Assembly (NCBI GenBank): GCA_963839995.1
Contig: CAWIXH010000017.1
Location: 400,849 to 464,848 of the forward strand
Direction: 5' to 3'
DNA from: CAWIUB01 sp963839995
GTDB lineage: Bacteria > Actinomycetota > Actinomycetes > Mycobacteriales > Jatrophihabitantaceae
Length of the DNA stretch: 64,000 bases
Shown: positions 52,853-61,807 of the stretch, one piece after another
Layout: the number at the start of each line of letters is the position of its first letter
Position numbering within the stretch: the stretch's first letter is position 1
Notes under the pieces: model-generated
What the model saw: only the letters and a program-made list of their open reading frames with translations
Told to the model about the DNA's origin: nothing
The model's database searches: none
Program-made: the position numbers and the translations under genes

Positions 52853-54016
52853 TCATGGGATGGTCGGTGCGGCTGTCGACGCGGTGGTTGTGGGCGTCGG
52901 GCTGGCGGGCGGCGATGACGGCTTCCGGGCCTTGGCGGTGGCAATGGCGTGCTCAAGTGCCGCGATCGTCGCGGCGTCGACGGTGCCGGTCGGCGCTTGA
53001 GGCCCAGTTCGGTCTGGAATGACTTCAGCGCCTCGGTCAGGGCCGGTGTCCAGTTCCCGTCGACTGGTCCGGTCCAAACCCCGCGAGCTTGAGCGTCTGC
53101 TGCACCGCTGCCGTCGAGGCCAGGGCCTCCTGGGCGGCCGCGCCGACCTTGGCCTGCACGTCGGCCTGCAGGGCCGCCTCGGTGGCCTTGTCCATCGTTC
53201 CGGTGACGGGCAGGCCATGGGCCTTCTGCAACGCCTCGATGGCATCGACCGTGTCAGGCCCGTACACCCCGTCGATCTCACCCTGGTGGTAGCCGGCGTC
53301 GGCAAGCGACTTCTGTCGTGCCTGGGTGTAATCGTGCACGACCGCCTCAGCCTTCTTCTGTTGATCGTCGCTCAGGCATCCGGCGTCCGCAAAGAGCCGT
53401 AGCCAGGACGTCTCCAGCGCGACGCCCGCGGCGTTGAACTGCTGCGACGCCTGCTCCAGGGGCGTCTGGTCGGTGATCCCGCCCCGCGCCGCTGTGAAAT
53501 CTGCCTCGGCCTGTTTGACCCGGTTGACCGTCGCGCTCGGTGCGCGCGGCGTGGCGCTGGTCGCCGGGCCGTGCTCGTCGGGGATGCCGGCTTGGTCGAC
53601 TTTCCCGTCGCCGTGGCGGTGGCGAGTTCTGCCTTAGCGTCGGCCAGGTCCTTCTCAGCTGCGACCACTTGCCGCCTCGGCGGCGGAGACGGCTCCCTCG
53701 CCGGGCTGCTGCAGATCCGTGCCGGCCTCCCTCACGTCGCCGACCGTCGGCGCGGTCTCATTAGGATGTCGCCGTAGCGATCGAGCGCCGTGATGTAGGT
53801 CTGACTGCTCTTGCAGAACTCGGCGGTCTTCGCAGCGAGGTTCGACTGCGCATCCGAAAGTGCCTTCTGCGCATCCGACATGTGCTTCTGGGTGCGCTCC
53901 ACGCCCCCATTCCCACCGCCACTGCCGCACGCCGCCAACGAGAGGAAGGCGACAACAACCAAGATCAGTCGAAGTGTACCGCGGCGGGTCTGTTCATCCA
54001 CTGCAACTTGACGCAT
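52853..54016 (-). pseudogene. Lipoprotein with two peptidoglycan-binding domains, several frameshifts
   Basis: From ATG 54016: a lipoprotein signal (TLRLILVVVAFLSLAACGSG, lipobox LAAC), then a coiled coil (RTQKHMSDAQKALSDAQSNL). After frame changes near 53760, 53660, 53570 and 53390 come the segments VAAEKDLADAKAELATATAT and DYTQARQKSLADAGYHQGEI with DGVYGPDTVDAIEALQKAHG, a PG_binding_1 domain. A second such domain ends KAPTGTVDAATIAALEHAIA after another shift near 53070. The tail is Pro/Thr-rich. Peptidoglycan-binding lipoproteins anchor to the wall from the membrane. As written it is broken at least four times. Confidence 0.65.
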
Positions 54017-54033
54017 CCGAAACCCCCGTCATG

Positions 54034-54975
54034 TCAGCGCAGCCTCGTGTCGGCTTCGGACGATCGCTCGGAACCATCGACCGCGGCCAAAGCCGTCTCC
54101 AAACCCGCTGCCGCAGACTGCAACAGGCTCAAAGCGACCACCGTGTCCTCCGCGGTATCCAACGCCGCCAGCCGCGTACGTGAAGCTCGCACCGCATCGC
54201 GCAAGGTCCGCGCCGTACTGCGGTCGCGGTCGTTGACAGCAGTCGCCTCGAGCGTCGTCAGCGCGTCCTCGATCGCTGTGACGCGGGTGGCCTCGACCCT
54301 CCAGCCACCGGCCATCTGCTGAGCTGTGGGCGCCTGTTCCAGCCGGGGGATCGCCTCGCGCGCGAACCAGGCGACCTCGCTGTTCGCGGTGGTGAATTTG
54401 GCTGCCCAAACGCGTCTGCGGCTTCGCCTGCGAAGTGCCAGCACGGTCGCAACCACGACTGCCAGCACGATCGCGCCGACCAGCCACCACACCCACGCCG
54501 GCGTCGAGCTACCGGCGTTGCCGGACGCGGCCTCGGTGGCCTCTGTCGGCGCAGGTGTGGCGGCCGCCGACTGGGCCACCGTCGCCGTCCGCGTCTCGGT
54601 CCGCGTCGCAATCTGGGTCCGGGTCGCGGTCGGCGTGGGCGGTGGCGCTTCGGGCCGAGAAGGCGCGGCAGTCGCGGTCTGACCCGCCGTCGGGCTCGAT
54701 GGCGCAGACGGGGACGCCGCCGAACGCGAGGGCAAGCCCGAGAAGGTCGGCGACCGCGTGGGACTGACCCCACCCGACCCGCACGACGACAGGAGCGTCG
54801 CGGCGGCAGCCATCGCAATGAGGATCACCAGCCGTCCTTGCCGCGATGTCGATCGTCTACCGGGCGAGCGCAGAGATCGGTGAGATCGCGCCGTAGTGCG
54901 GGCCCCCGTCCGGTTGAGCCGTCGAGCGGCGCATCTGCCGAGCAGTCCGGTCACGTCCAGATCCCTCCCAATCAC
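54034..54975 (-). CDS. Membrane-anchored protein with Pro/Thr-rich stalk
   Basis: About 313 residues. A basic leader precedes a lipoprotein-like hydrophobic stretch ILIAMAAAATLLSSCGSGG, then about 90 residues of Ser/Thr/Pro/Ala/Arg low complexity including a TATRTQIATRTETRTATVAQ repeat, a membrane helix WWLVGAIVLAVVVATVLALR and a helical cytoplasmic domain (IEDALTTLEATAVNDRDRST, LRDAVRASRTRLAALDTAED). It starts just upstream of the PG-binding lipoprotein gene (17-bp gap), so the two likely form an envelope operon. Start uncertain. Function unknown. Confidence 0.7.
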   Translation of the reverse strand: MIGRDLDVTGLLGRCAARRLNRTGARTTARSHRSLRSPGRRSTSRQGRLVILIAMAAAATLLSSCGSGGVSPTRSPTFSGLPSRSAASPSAPSSPTAGQTATAAPSRPEAPPPTPTATRTQIATRTETRTATVAQSAAATPAPTEATEAASGNAGSSTPAWVWWLVGAIVLAVVVATVLALRRRSRRRVWAAKFTTANSEVAWFAREAIPRLEQAPTAQQMAGGWRVEATRVTAIEDALTTLEATAVNDRDRSTARTLRDAVRASRTRLAALDTAEDTVVALSLLQSAAAGLETALAAVDGSERSSEADTRLR

Positions 54976-54993
54976 GCCGATGCTCAGGCTGGT

Positions 54994-55968
54994 TCACCAC
55001 ACGATTGACAGGTCATGGCTGGTGTTGTTCAGCCGCCGGCCTCCCTCTTCGGTCACGGTGACGATGTCCTCGATACGCACGCCGAAGCGTCCGGGAAGGT
55101 AGATGCCGGGCTCGATCGAGAAGCACATGCCTGGTTCGAGCGCCCGTGTCTCGCCCTCGACCATGTACGGCGGCTCGTGGGTGGTCAGGCCGATGCCGTG
55201 GCCGGTTCGGTGGATGAAGTACTCGCCGTAGCCGGCGTCGTTGATCACCTTGCGCGCCGCACGGTCGATCTCCTGACAAGCGACGCCGGGTCGCACGGCG
55301 TCGAATGCGGCTTGCTGGGCGCGTCGCACGGTCTCGAAGACTTCACGTTCTTCGTCGGTTGGGTCGCCGACGTGGACGGTGCGGGTTGTGTCTGATCCGT
55401 AGCCGTCCTTGAGGCCGCCGAAGTCAAGGACGACCATGTCGCCTTCCTCGATCGCTCGCTCGCTCATCTCGTGATGCGGGTTGGCGCCGTTCGGGCCAGA
55501 GCCGATCACGGTGAAGTCGACCTGCGAGTGGCCGTTCTCGCGTAGGAAACCGGCGAGGTCGCCGCCGATCTCGCTCTCGCGGCGACCGGCGAATTGCACA
55601 CCGACGATCTGCTCGAAGCTGGCGTCGGCCGCGGCGCCTGCGGCCGCGAGCCGCTCGAGTTCGTCGGCGTCCTTGACCGCGCGCAACATCGGCAGCGCGC
55701 TGGTCATCGACACATACCTCGAATGCGGCAAGGCGTGCTGCAGCGCGAGTACGTGCATCGCCCAGGCAGAGTCCGAGATGGCGTACCCGCCGCCCGGGTC
55801 GAGCAGTTTCGCCGTTGCGGCGTAGGGGTCGCTGCCGTCGACCCAGTCGGTCAGCGAGAGGGCAGTCGCTCCGGCGGCGGCCTGCGCGTCGGGCCGCTCG
55901 AGAAGCGGGACGATCATGGCTGGCGCACGCGAGGTCTGGAGCACCAGCATGGTGATCCGTTCGGTCAT
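54994..55968 (-). CDS. M24 family metallopeptidase (Xaa-Pro aminopeptidase type), N-terminus shortened
   Basis: 324 residues. The two-metal site is complete: VVLDFGGLKDGYGSDTTRTV (two Asp), HRTGHGIGLTTHEPPYMVEG (His), MCFSIEPGIYLPGRFG (Glu) and VRIEDIVTVTEEG (Glu). The creatinase-like N-terminal domain begins only at MTERITMLVLQTSRAPAMIV; family members have about 40 more residues. The upstream sequence to about 56110 partly resembles that part in other frames, so the start is either truncated or frameshifted. Divergent from the LldD operon with the GNAT remnant between. Probably cleaves X-Pro dipeptides in the cytoplasm. Confidence 0.85.
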   Translation of the reverse strand: MTERITMLVLQTSRAPAMIVPLLERPDAQAAAGATALSLTDWVDGSDPYAATAKLLDPGGGYAISDSAWAMHVLALQHALPHSRYVSMTSALPMLRAVKDADELERLAAAGAAADASFEQIVGVQFAGRRESEIGGDLAGFLRENGHSQVDFTVIGSGPNGANPHHEMSERAIEEGDMVVLDFGGLKDGYGSDTTRTVHVGDPTDEEREVFETVRRAQQAAFDAVRPGVACQEIDRAARKVINDAGYGEYFIHRTGHGIGLTTHEPPYMVEGETRALEPGMCFSIEPGIYLPGRFGVRIEDIVTVTEEGGRRLNNTSHDLSIVW

Positions 55969-56156
55969 CGCGATCGGGTGTTCTGGGTCCTTGGCGCAGC
56001 GGGATGCGTTGCACGTACCGCATGCCGTACCCGTGCGGAACTCGTCACCGGGCGGGTCTACCGGGACTGCTCCGCCACCGCGGCGAGCGGACTACTCCGT
56101 AGCGAGGCCGCGTGTCGATAGACGTTCCTCAGACGGGCAGTGATCCACTTGGCTGC

Positions 56157-56755
56157 TTAGCTCGGTTCGATGACCTTTCGCATGACGCAGTGGTTCTTGC
56201 CTTTGGGACGGTCGTAGGTGAAGCCGGCCCGCTCGAACATGCTGCGGGTGGCTTGTAGAGGAAGGACGCCGCGACCTTCTTGCCGGCGGTGTCTTGCGGA
56301 TAGGCCTCCACGACGCCACCGCCGGCGTCGGCGATCGGCTTCAGGGCGCCGTCGAGGGCGGCCGCGGCCACGCCCCTTGCGGCGGTAGCGCCGGTCGATG
56401 AAAAAGCAAGTCAGCCGGTAGTCGGGCAAAGGCGCACCGGCAGATTCGACCTCCTTGCGGTGGGAGATGCCCGGCAGCTCTTCCGGAGTGCCATACTTAC
56501 ACCAACCCACCGCGGTCTCGCCATCGAACACCAGAGCGGCATGCGCCCTGCCCTCGCGCACCAGCCGCTGCTTGTTGTCACGGGCCGGCCAGGAAGCGCG
56601 TCGCTCTGCCATGGTCGAGTTGTGGAACCAGGTACAGAGTTGTGGAACCAGGTACACCAGCAGCCGCCCATCCCGGCGCCGTTGTGCCTCGCGCACAGAT
56701 CGGCGAACGCGTCCCATGTCTGGCTCGTCAGCGCCCTGATCTTGGACTCGCCCAT
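56157..56755 (-). pseudogene. GNAT acetyltransferase inactivated by a 20-bp tandem duplication and frameshifts
   Basis: ATG 56755 opens MGESKIRALTSQTWDAFADL and CARHNGAGMGGCWCTWFH, the start of a known GNAT subgroup. A tandem duplication at 56617-56656 repeats the CTWFHNS codons and shifts the frame. In the next frame AERRASWPARDNKQRLVREG and ALVFDGETAVGWCKYGTPEE follow, up to YRLTCFFIDRRYRRKG. Then DGALKPIADAGGGVVEAYPQ and finally SMFERAGFTYDRPKGKNHCV lie in other frames. At least three lesions; inactive. Confidence 0.8.
56617..56656. repeat. 20-bp tandem duplication inside the GNAT gene
   Basis: GAGTTGTGGAACCAGGTACA occurs twice in direct succession (56617-56636, 56637-56656). Twenty is not a multiple of three, so it breaks the frame. 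Confidence 0.95.
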
Positions 56756-56922
56756 CGCGCCGTCCTCCACCGTCGTGGCGCGCCTACCCGGACAGCATCG
56801 CACGCTACTTATCCGGTCCGTTGCTGATCGACGCCAAGATCGTCGACGACGGGGGTCGTGGTGGCTCAAGGACGCGTTCCGTGGCCATTGACCGGGCTCG
56901 GCTACCGCGTAGCGTCGGCTCG

Positions 56923-58143
56923 GTGAAAGGGCAGCGAACCCGGCGGGTGCCTCGCTGGTCCGACTTCGCTCCGGTCATCTCGCTCGACAGACCGGACCTG
57001 AACCCGACGCGACGCCGGCTCGCGCGGGCTCTGACCATCGACGATCTGCGGTCGCTGGCACGGCGCCGCTGCCCACGCTCGGTGTTCGACTACACCGACG
57101 GCGCCGCCTCGGCGGAGATCAGCCTCGGCCGTGCTCGGGCGCTGTTCGCCGACCTCCAGTTCAACCCGTCGGTGCTGCGTGACGTCAGCGAGGTCGACAC
57201 CTCGACCGCCATCCTCGGCGTGCGATCCGAGCAGCCCTTCGCGTTCGCTCCGACGGGATTCACCCGGCTCATGCACCACGAGGGGGAGCGTGCGGTCGCG
57301 CGGGTCGCCGAGCGGTACGGCGTGCCCTATGCGCTGTCCACGTTGGGCACGACGTCGGTCGAAGACCTCGTCGCCGCCGCCCCCGGCGCGCGCAAGTGGT
57401 TCCAGCTGTATGTGTGGCGCGACCGCGCCGCCACCGAGGGCCTGATCGCCCGGGCGCACGCGGCGGGGTTCGAGGCGTTGATCCTCACGGTCGACGTTCC
57501 GGTCGCCGGGCCTCGGCTGCGCGACGTTCGCAACGGGTTCTCCATCCCGCCCAAGCTGAAGGCGAGGACGGTCGGCAACGCGATCCTGCACCCGGCTTGG
57601 TGGGTCAACCTGCTGACGACCGAGCCGCTGAGATTCGCGACACTGTGCAGCTGGAACTCCACGGTCGCCGAGATGGTCGACACCCTGTTCGACCCGACGA
57701 TGACCGTCGACGATCTGGCCTGGTTGCGTTCGGTGTGGGATGGACCGCTCGTGGTGAAGGGCGTCCAGAGCGTGGCCGACTCGCGGCGGGTGGTCGACGC
57801 CGGCGCCGACGCCGTGGTCGTGTCCAACCACGGCGGCCGGCAGCTCGACCGGGCGCCCGTCCCCCTGCGGTTGCTCCCGGACGTCGTGCAGGAGTTGCAA
57901 GGGCGCGCCGAGGTATGGGTCGACACTGGCATCATGAGCGGTGCCGACATCGTCGCGGCCCGGGCTCTCGGCGCTGACGCCGCCCTGGTCGGCCGGGCCT
58001 ACCTGTACGGGCTGATGGCCGGCGGTGAGCGCGGCGTCGAGCGCGCGGCCCAGATCCTCACTAGCGAGGTACGCCGCACCATGCAGCTGCTCGGCGTGCA
58101 GAAGGTCGCCGAGCTTGGACCCATGCACGTGACCCTGCCCTGA
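56923..58143 (+). CDS. lldD: FMN-dependent alpha-hydroxy-acid dehydrogenase (LldD-like)
   Basis: 406 residues from GTG 56923. ALTIDDLRSLARRRCPRSVF and DYTDGAASAEISLGRARALF start the fold; FAPTGFTRLMHHEGERAVAR, WFQLYVWRDRAATEGLIARA and LILTVDVPVAGPRLRDVRNG bind FMN; LVVKGVQSVADSRRVVDAGA has the FMN Lys; VVSNHGGRQLDRAPVPLRLL has the catalytic His and Arg. The closest match I know is mycobacterial LldD2 (quinone-linked L-lactate dehydrogenase). First gene of an operon with an acetamidase and an SDR, so its substrate may be another 2-hydroxy acid. Confidence 0.9.
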   Translation: MKGQRTRRVPRWSDFAPVISLDRPDLNPTRRRLARALTIDDLRSLARRRCPRSVFDYTDGAASAEISLGRARALFADLQFNPSVLRDVSEVDTSTAILGVRSEQPFAFAPTGFTRLMHHEGERAVARVAERYGVPYALSTLGTTSVEDLVAAAPGARKWFQLYVWRDRAATEGLIARAHAAGFEALILTVDVPVAGPRLRDVRNGFSIPPKLKARTVGNAILHPAWWVNLLTTEPLRFATLCSWNSTVAEMVDTLFDPTMTVDDLAWLRSVWDGPLVVKGVQSVADSRRVVDAGADAVVVSNHGGRQLDRAPVPLRLLPDVVQELQGRAEVWVDTGIMSGADIVAARALGADAALVGRAYLYGLMAGGERGVERAAQILTSEVRRTMQLLGVQKVAELGPMHVTLP

Positions 58144-58167
58144 TCGCCTTCGCGTGAGGACGCCGCA

Positions 58168-59178
58168 ATGACCGACATCATCGAGGTCACCCCGACCTTC
58201 GAGCAGTACGCGTTCACGTTCGGTGGCGTGGCGCCGCTGCGCAAGGTGGCGCCGGGCGCCGTGCTGCGGCTGTGGTCCGAGGACGCATTTTGCGGCGCGC
58301 TGCGCAGCGTCACAGACCTCTCGAGCGACAAGGTCGATCTGCGCTTCGTGAACCCGCAGACCGGCCCGTTCTACGTCGAGGGCGCCGAGCCCGGCGACAC
58401 GCTCGCGCTGCACCTGGTCAGCATCGAGCCCGCGCGCGACTGGGGCGCATCGGCCGCCATCCCGTTCTTCGGCGGGCTCACGAGTACCGACCGCACGGCG
58501 ATGCTGCACGACGCGCTGCCCGACACCACGTGGCTCTATCACCTCGACTCGGCCGCGCGCACCGTGCAGTTCCAGGCGCGGCACAGCGAGCACCACGTCG
58601 AGCTGCCCCTCGAGCCGATGCTCGGCACGGTCGGCGTTGCGCCGGCGTCCAACGAGGTGCGCAGCTCGCTCGTGCCCGACCGCTTCGGCGGCAACATGGA
58701 CACCCCGCAGATGCGCGCCGGCACCACCTGCTACCTCGGCGTCAACGTCGAGGGAGCGATGTTCTCCATCGGCGACGGGCACTACCGCCAGGGTGAGGGC
58801 GAGTCGTGCGGCACGGCCGTCGAGGGAGCCATGACCACGACGCTGATCGTCGAGCTGATCAAGGGCCGGGCACCGGGCTGGCCACGTCTCGAGGACGACG
58901 AGCACATCATGACCGTCGGCTCCAGCCGCCCGCTCGAGGACGCCTGGCGGGTGTCGCAGGTCGAGATGGTCGGTTGGCTGGGCGAGCTGTACGGCTTACA
59001 CGCGATGGACGCCTACCAGCTGCTCTCGCAGATCTCCGAGACGCCGCTCGCGAACGTCGTCGACGTGAACTACAGCGTCGCGACGAGGGCGCGCAAGGCA
59101 CTGCTGCCCGCCGCCTCCGTCTTCGGCGGGCTGCACCGCGACCTGCGCGCCCGCGCTGCCGAGCTCGGCCGCGCGTAA
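58168..59178 (+). CDS. Acetamidase/formamidase family protein
   Basis: 336 residues. GGVAPLRKVAPGAVLRLWSE, FYVEGAEPGDTLALHLVSIE, PDRFGGNMDTPQMRAGTTCY, GAMFSIGDGHYRQGEGESCG and VEGAMTTTLIVELIKGRAPG are the FmdA/AmdA landmarks, including metal-binding Asp, His and Glu positions. It hydrolyses short amides to acid and ammonia. Starts 24 bp after the lldD-like gene and shares its operon. Confidence 0.93.
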   Translation: MTDIIEVTPTFEQYAFTFGGVAPLRKVAPGAVLRLWSEDAFCGALRSVTDLSSDKVDLRFVNPQTGPFYVEGAEPGDTLALHLVSIEPARDWGASAAIPFFGGLTSTDRTAMLHDALPDTTWLYHLDSAARTVQFQARHSEHHVELPLEPMLGTVGVAPASNEVRSSLVPDRFGGNMDTPQMRAGTTCYLGVNVEGAMFSIGDGHYRQGEGESCGTAVEGAMTTTLIVELIKGRAPGWPRLEDDEHIMTVGSSRPLEDAWRVSQVEMVGWLGELYGLHAMDAYQLLSQISETPLANVVDVNYSVATRARKALLPAASVFGGLHRDLRARAAELGRA

Positions 59179-59221
59179 CGTCCCATCTCCGCTCCGCTAC
59201 CGTCCAGGAAAGGCGATCGGC

Positions 59222-59983
59222 ATGGACCTGCAACTCACCGGCCGGCGTGCCCTGGTCACCGGCGGCACTCGCGGCATCGGCCGCTCGATCGTCGAACACT
59301 TCGTCGCCGAGGGTTCGTCGGTCGCCTTCTGCGCCCGTGACGCCGCCGCGGTGAAGCGCACCCAGGAGGAGCTGAGCGCGGGCGGCGCGCACGTCGTCGG
59401 CAGGGCCCTCGACGTCGGCGACACCGCGGCCCTCGCCGAGTGGGTGAGCACCAGCGCCGATCAGCTCGGCGGCATCGACATCGTGGTGTCGAATGTCAGC
59501 GCGCTCGCCATCCCGGACAAGCCGGAGAACTGGACGGCGTCGTTCGAGGTCGATCTGATGGGCGCGGTTCGCCTCGTCAACGCCGCCATGCCGTACCTCG
59601 AGGCGAGCGACGCCGCTTCCATCGTGGCGGTCTCGAGCGTGTCCGGGCGCGAGATCGACTTCGCGGCTGGCCCGTACGGCACGATCAAGGCCGCGCTTAT
59701 CCATTACATGCAGGGGCTGGCCAACCAGCTCGCGGCGAAGGGCATCCGGGCCAACGCGGTGTCACCCGGCAACGTCTATTTCGACGGGGGCGTGTGGCAA
59801 TCGATCGAGCAGAACCAGCCGGAGTTCTTCGCGCTCGCCTTGGACCTCAACCCGACGAAGCGGATGGCGACCCGCGACGAGATCGCTCGCACCGTCGTCT
59901 TTATCGCCAGCCCCGCGTCGAGCCGCACCAGCGGCGCGAACGTCTTGGTTGACGGCGCCCTTTCGCGCGGCGTCCAGTTCTGA
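59222..59983 (+). CDS. Short-chain dehydrogenase/reductase
   Basis: 253 residues. Cofactor motif RRALVTGGTRGIGRSIVEHF; VVSNVSALAIPDK in place of NNAG; catalytic Ser in IVAVSSVSGREIDFAAGPYG and Tyr/Lys in YGTIKAALIHYMQ; VSPGNVYFDGGVW after the active site; ending in SSRTSGANVLVDGALSRGVQ. A classical SDR that oxidises or reduces a hydroxyl group. Third gene of the LldD-acetamidase-SDR set, suggesting degradation of a hydroxylated amide. Confidence 0.95.
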   Translation: MDLQLTGRRALVTGGTRGIGRSIVEHFVAEGSSVAFCARDAAAVKRTQEELSAGGAHVVGRALDVGDTAALAEWVSTSADQLGGIDIVVSNVSALAIPDKPENWTASFEVDLMGAVRLVNAAMPYLEASDAASIVAVSSVSGREIDFAAGPYGTIKAALIHYMQGLANQLAAKGIRANAVSPGNVYFDGGVWQSIEQNQPEFFALALDLNPTKRMATRDEIARTVVFIASPASSRTSGANVLVDGALSRGVQF

Positions 59984-60097
59984 ACTTCGCCACCGTCGGC
60001 GGGTGTCCGCGCCTCGGCCGATGCGTCGACGACCGAATTGCTGCTCCGCAGGACCGCCGTTGACACTCCGCACATGCGGGAGCACGGTCAGGTGTCA

Positions 60098-60319
60098 ATG
60101 CCTGTTATGCCGGAGGTAGCGCCACTGGTTCGCAACGTCCGGACCCGTCGATTGCGCGCAGCGGTGGTCGCGGGACTGTGCGCCGGGGCCGTCGCCGTGC
60201 CGTCCGCGCTCGCCGCGCCGCCGGGCCATGGCAGTTCCGGGCACACCCCCTCGACCCGGCTGGCGGGCATCGACGTCGACGCCGCGACGATCCCCCAGCT
60301 CGAATCGCTCATGAACCAT
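60098..60319 (+). pseudogene. 5' fragment of a secreted amidase gene, interrupted by ISL3
   Basis: ATG 60098 opens a signal peptide (RAAVVAGLCAGAVAVPSALA) and then TRLAGIDVDAATIPQLESLM, the usual start of the mature part of exported amidase-signature proteins (IDVDTATIPQLE..M). The frame is cut at about 60320, where ISL3 sequence begins. The remainder of the amidase is not found on the right side of the two IS elements in this window. Confidence 0.6.
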
Positions 60320-60363
60320 CAACCGCCTGTCGGCGGTGCAGAATCGCGGGTGAGAGGAACGGC

Positions 60364-61610
60364 GTGCGTTCTACCAGGTTATCGGCTGGGCTGCTGGGGT
60401 TGGTCAAGGTCGTCGTGGAGGGCGTCGAGTTCGATGAGGTTGAGCAGGCCGTCGTGGTATCGGTGCGGCCCCGGAAGGCGGCCAAGCGCCGGTGTGGTCG
60501 GTGCGGGAAGCTTTGCCGGGGTTATGACCCGGGTGAGGGCCGCCGGCGTTGGCGGACCCTGGACCTCGGGCTGATCCGGGCCTTCTTGGAGGCCGACTCG
60601 CCACGGGTGCGCTGCGCCGAGCATGGGGTGGTCGCGGCGCAGGTGCCGTGGGCGCGGCACGGTGCCGGGCACACCTACGCCTTCGACGACACCGCCGCGT
60701 GGCTGGTGACGCACTGCTCGAAGTCCGCGGTGCGCGATCTGTTGCGGATCGCCTGGCGGACCGTCGGGTCGATCATCACCCGGGTCGTCGCCGACGCTGA
60801 GGCCGAGACCGACCGGTTCGCGAACTGCGCCGGATCGGGATCGACGAGATCAGTTACAAACGCGGCCACAAGTACCTCACGGTCATCGTGGACCACGACA
60901 GCGGCGTGCTGCTGTGGGCCCACCCGGGCCGGGACCAGAAGACGCTGGAGAAGTTCTTCGACAAGCTCGGCGAGCAGCGCTGCGCCCGGATCAGCTTGGT
61001 CAGCGCCGATGCCGCCGAGTGGATCGCGAACGTCGTCGCGGACCGGTGCCCAAACGCCGAGCTGTGCTTGGACCCGTTCCATATCGTGGCCTGGGCGGCC
61101 AAGGCCCTCGACGAGGTCCGCCGTGAGGTGTGGAACGCGGCCCGCAGGGGCGGGCAGAAGACCCTCGCCAAGGAGCTGAAGAACGCCCGTTTCGCGTTGT
61201 GGAAGAACCCCGATGACCTCACCGAGCGGCAGACCGCGACACTGGCCGGGATCGCCAAGACCAACGCACCACTGTTCCGGGCGTACCTGCTGAAGGAGCA
61301 GCTCCGCCAGGTGTTCGCGCTCAAGGGCACCGACGGGATGACCCTGCTCGACGGGTGGCTGAAATGGGCCTCCCGATCTCAACTCCCAGCCTTCGTCAAA
61401 CTGGCCCGCTCGATCCGCGAACACCGCGCGGGCATCAACGCGGCGCTGACCCACGCCTTGTCGAACGCCCGGGTCGAAAGCGTCAACACCAAGCTGCGGC
61501 TACTGACCCGAATCGCGTTCGGGTTCCGCTCACCCGAAGCCCTTGTCTCCCTCGCCATGCTCGACCTCGGTGGGCTGTGCCCACCGCTACCCGGCCGCAT
61601 CGCCGCATGA
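60364..61610 (+). pseudogene. ISL3 family transposase, single frameshift
   Basis: GTG 60364. N-terminal zinc finger RRCGRCGKLCRGYDPGEGRR and VRCAEHGVVAAQVPWARHGA; SIITRVVADAEAETDRF; then, after a missing base near 60830, LRRIGIDEISYKRGHKYLTV with the first catalytic Asp, LVSADAAEWIANVVADRCPN with LDPFHIVAWAAKALDEV, and the Glu in NARVESVNTKLRLLTRIAFG. One base restores a full-length transposase of 415 residues. Terminal repeats were not identified by eye. Confidence 0.88.
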
Positions 61611-61750
61611 TCCCACCCACGGATCGGTCACAAGAACCCGAAATGTTGCAGGTAACCGTCGTCATCATCAGCCCCATCGTCCGTTCGATCGCCCGCCGCG
61701 CTTCGGGAACTAGCCCTTGACCAAGCGTGTTGGCCGGGCTCCTGATTGAG

Positions 61751-61807
61751 AAAGGCCTATCCTGCCGGGGTTTGCGACCCTAACGCAGCCCGGCAGGAGA
61801 GGCCTTT
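61751..61807. promoter_or_regulatory. Strong stem-loop just before the IS1380 transposase start
   Basis: 61751-61769 and 61789-61807 are inverted copies of 19 bp (one mismatch: AAAGGCCT-TCCTGCCGGG arms) around a 19-nt loop. The stem ends one base before GTG 61808, covering the AGGAG ribosome site, so transcripts entering from outside should fold and block translation. It may also be the element's left end. Confidence 0.6.

Noticed and set aside
54540..54770. Ser/Thr/Pro/Arg repeat tract considered as a separate tandem-repeat locus
   Set aside because: It is the low-complexity stalk of the membrane protein 54034-54975 and codon-level repeats are imperfect.
56902..58905. 667-codon leftward frame opposite the LldD and acetamidase genes
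   Set aside because: Antisense shadow; rich in Arg/His/Gly without any family motif.
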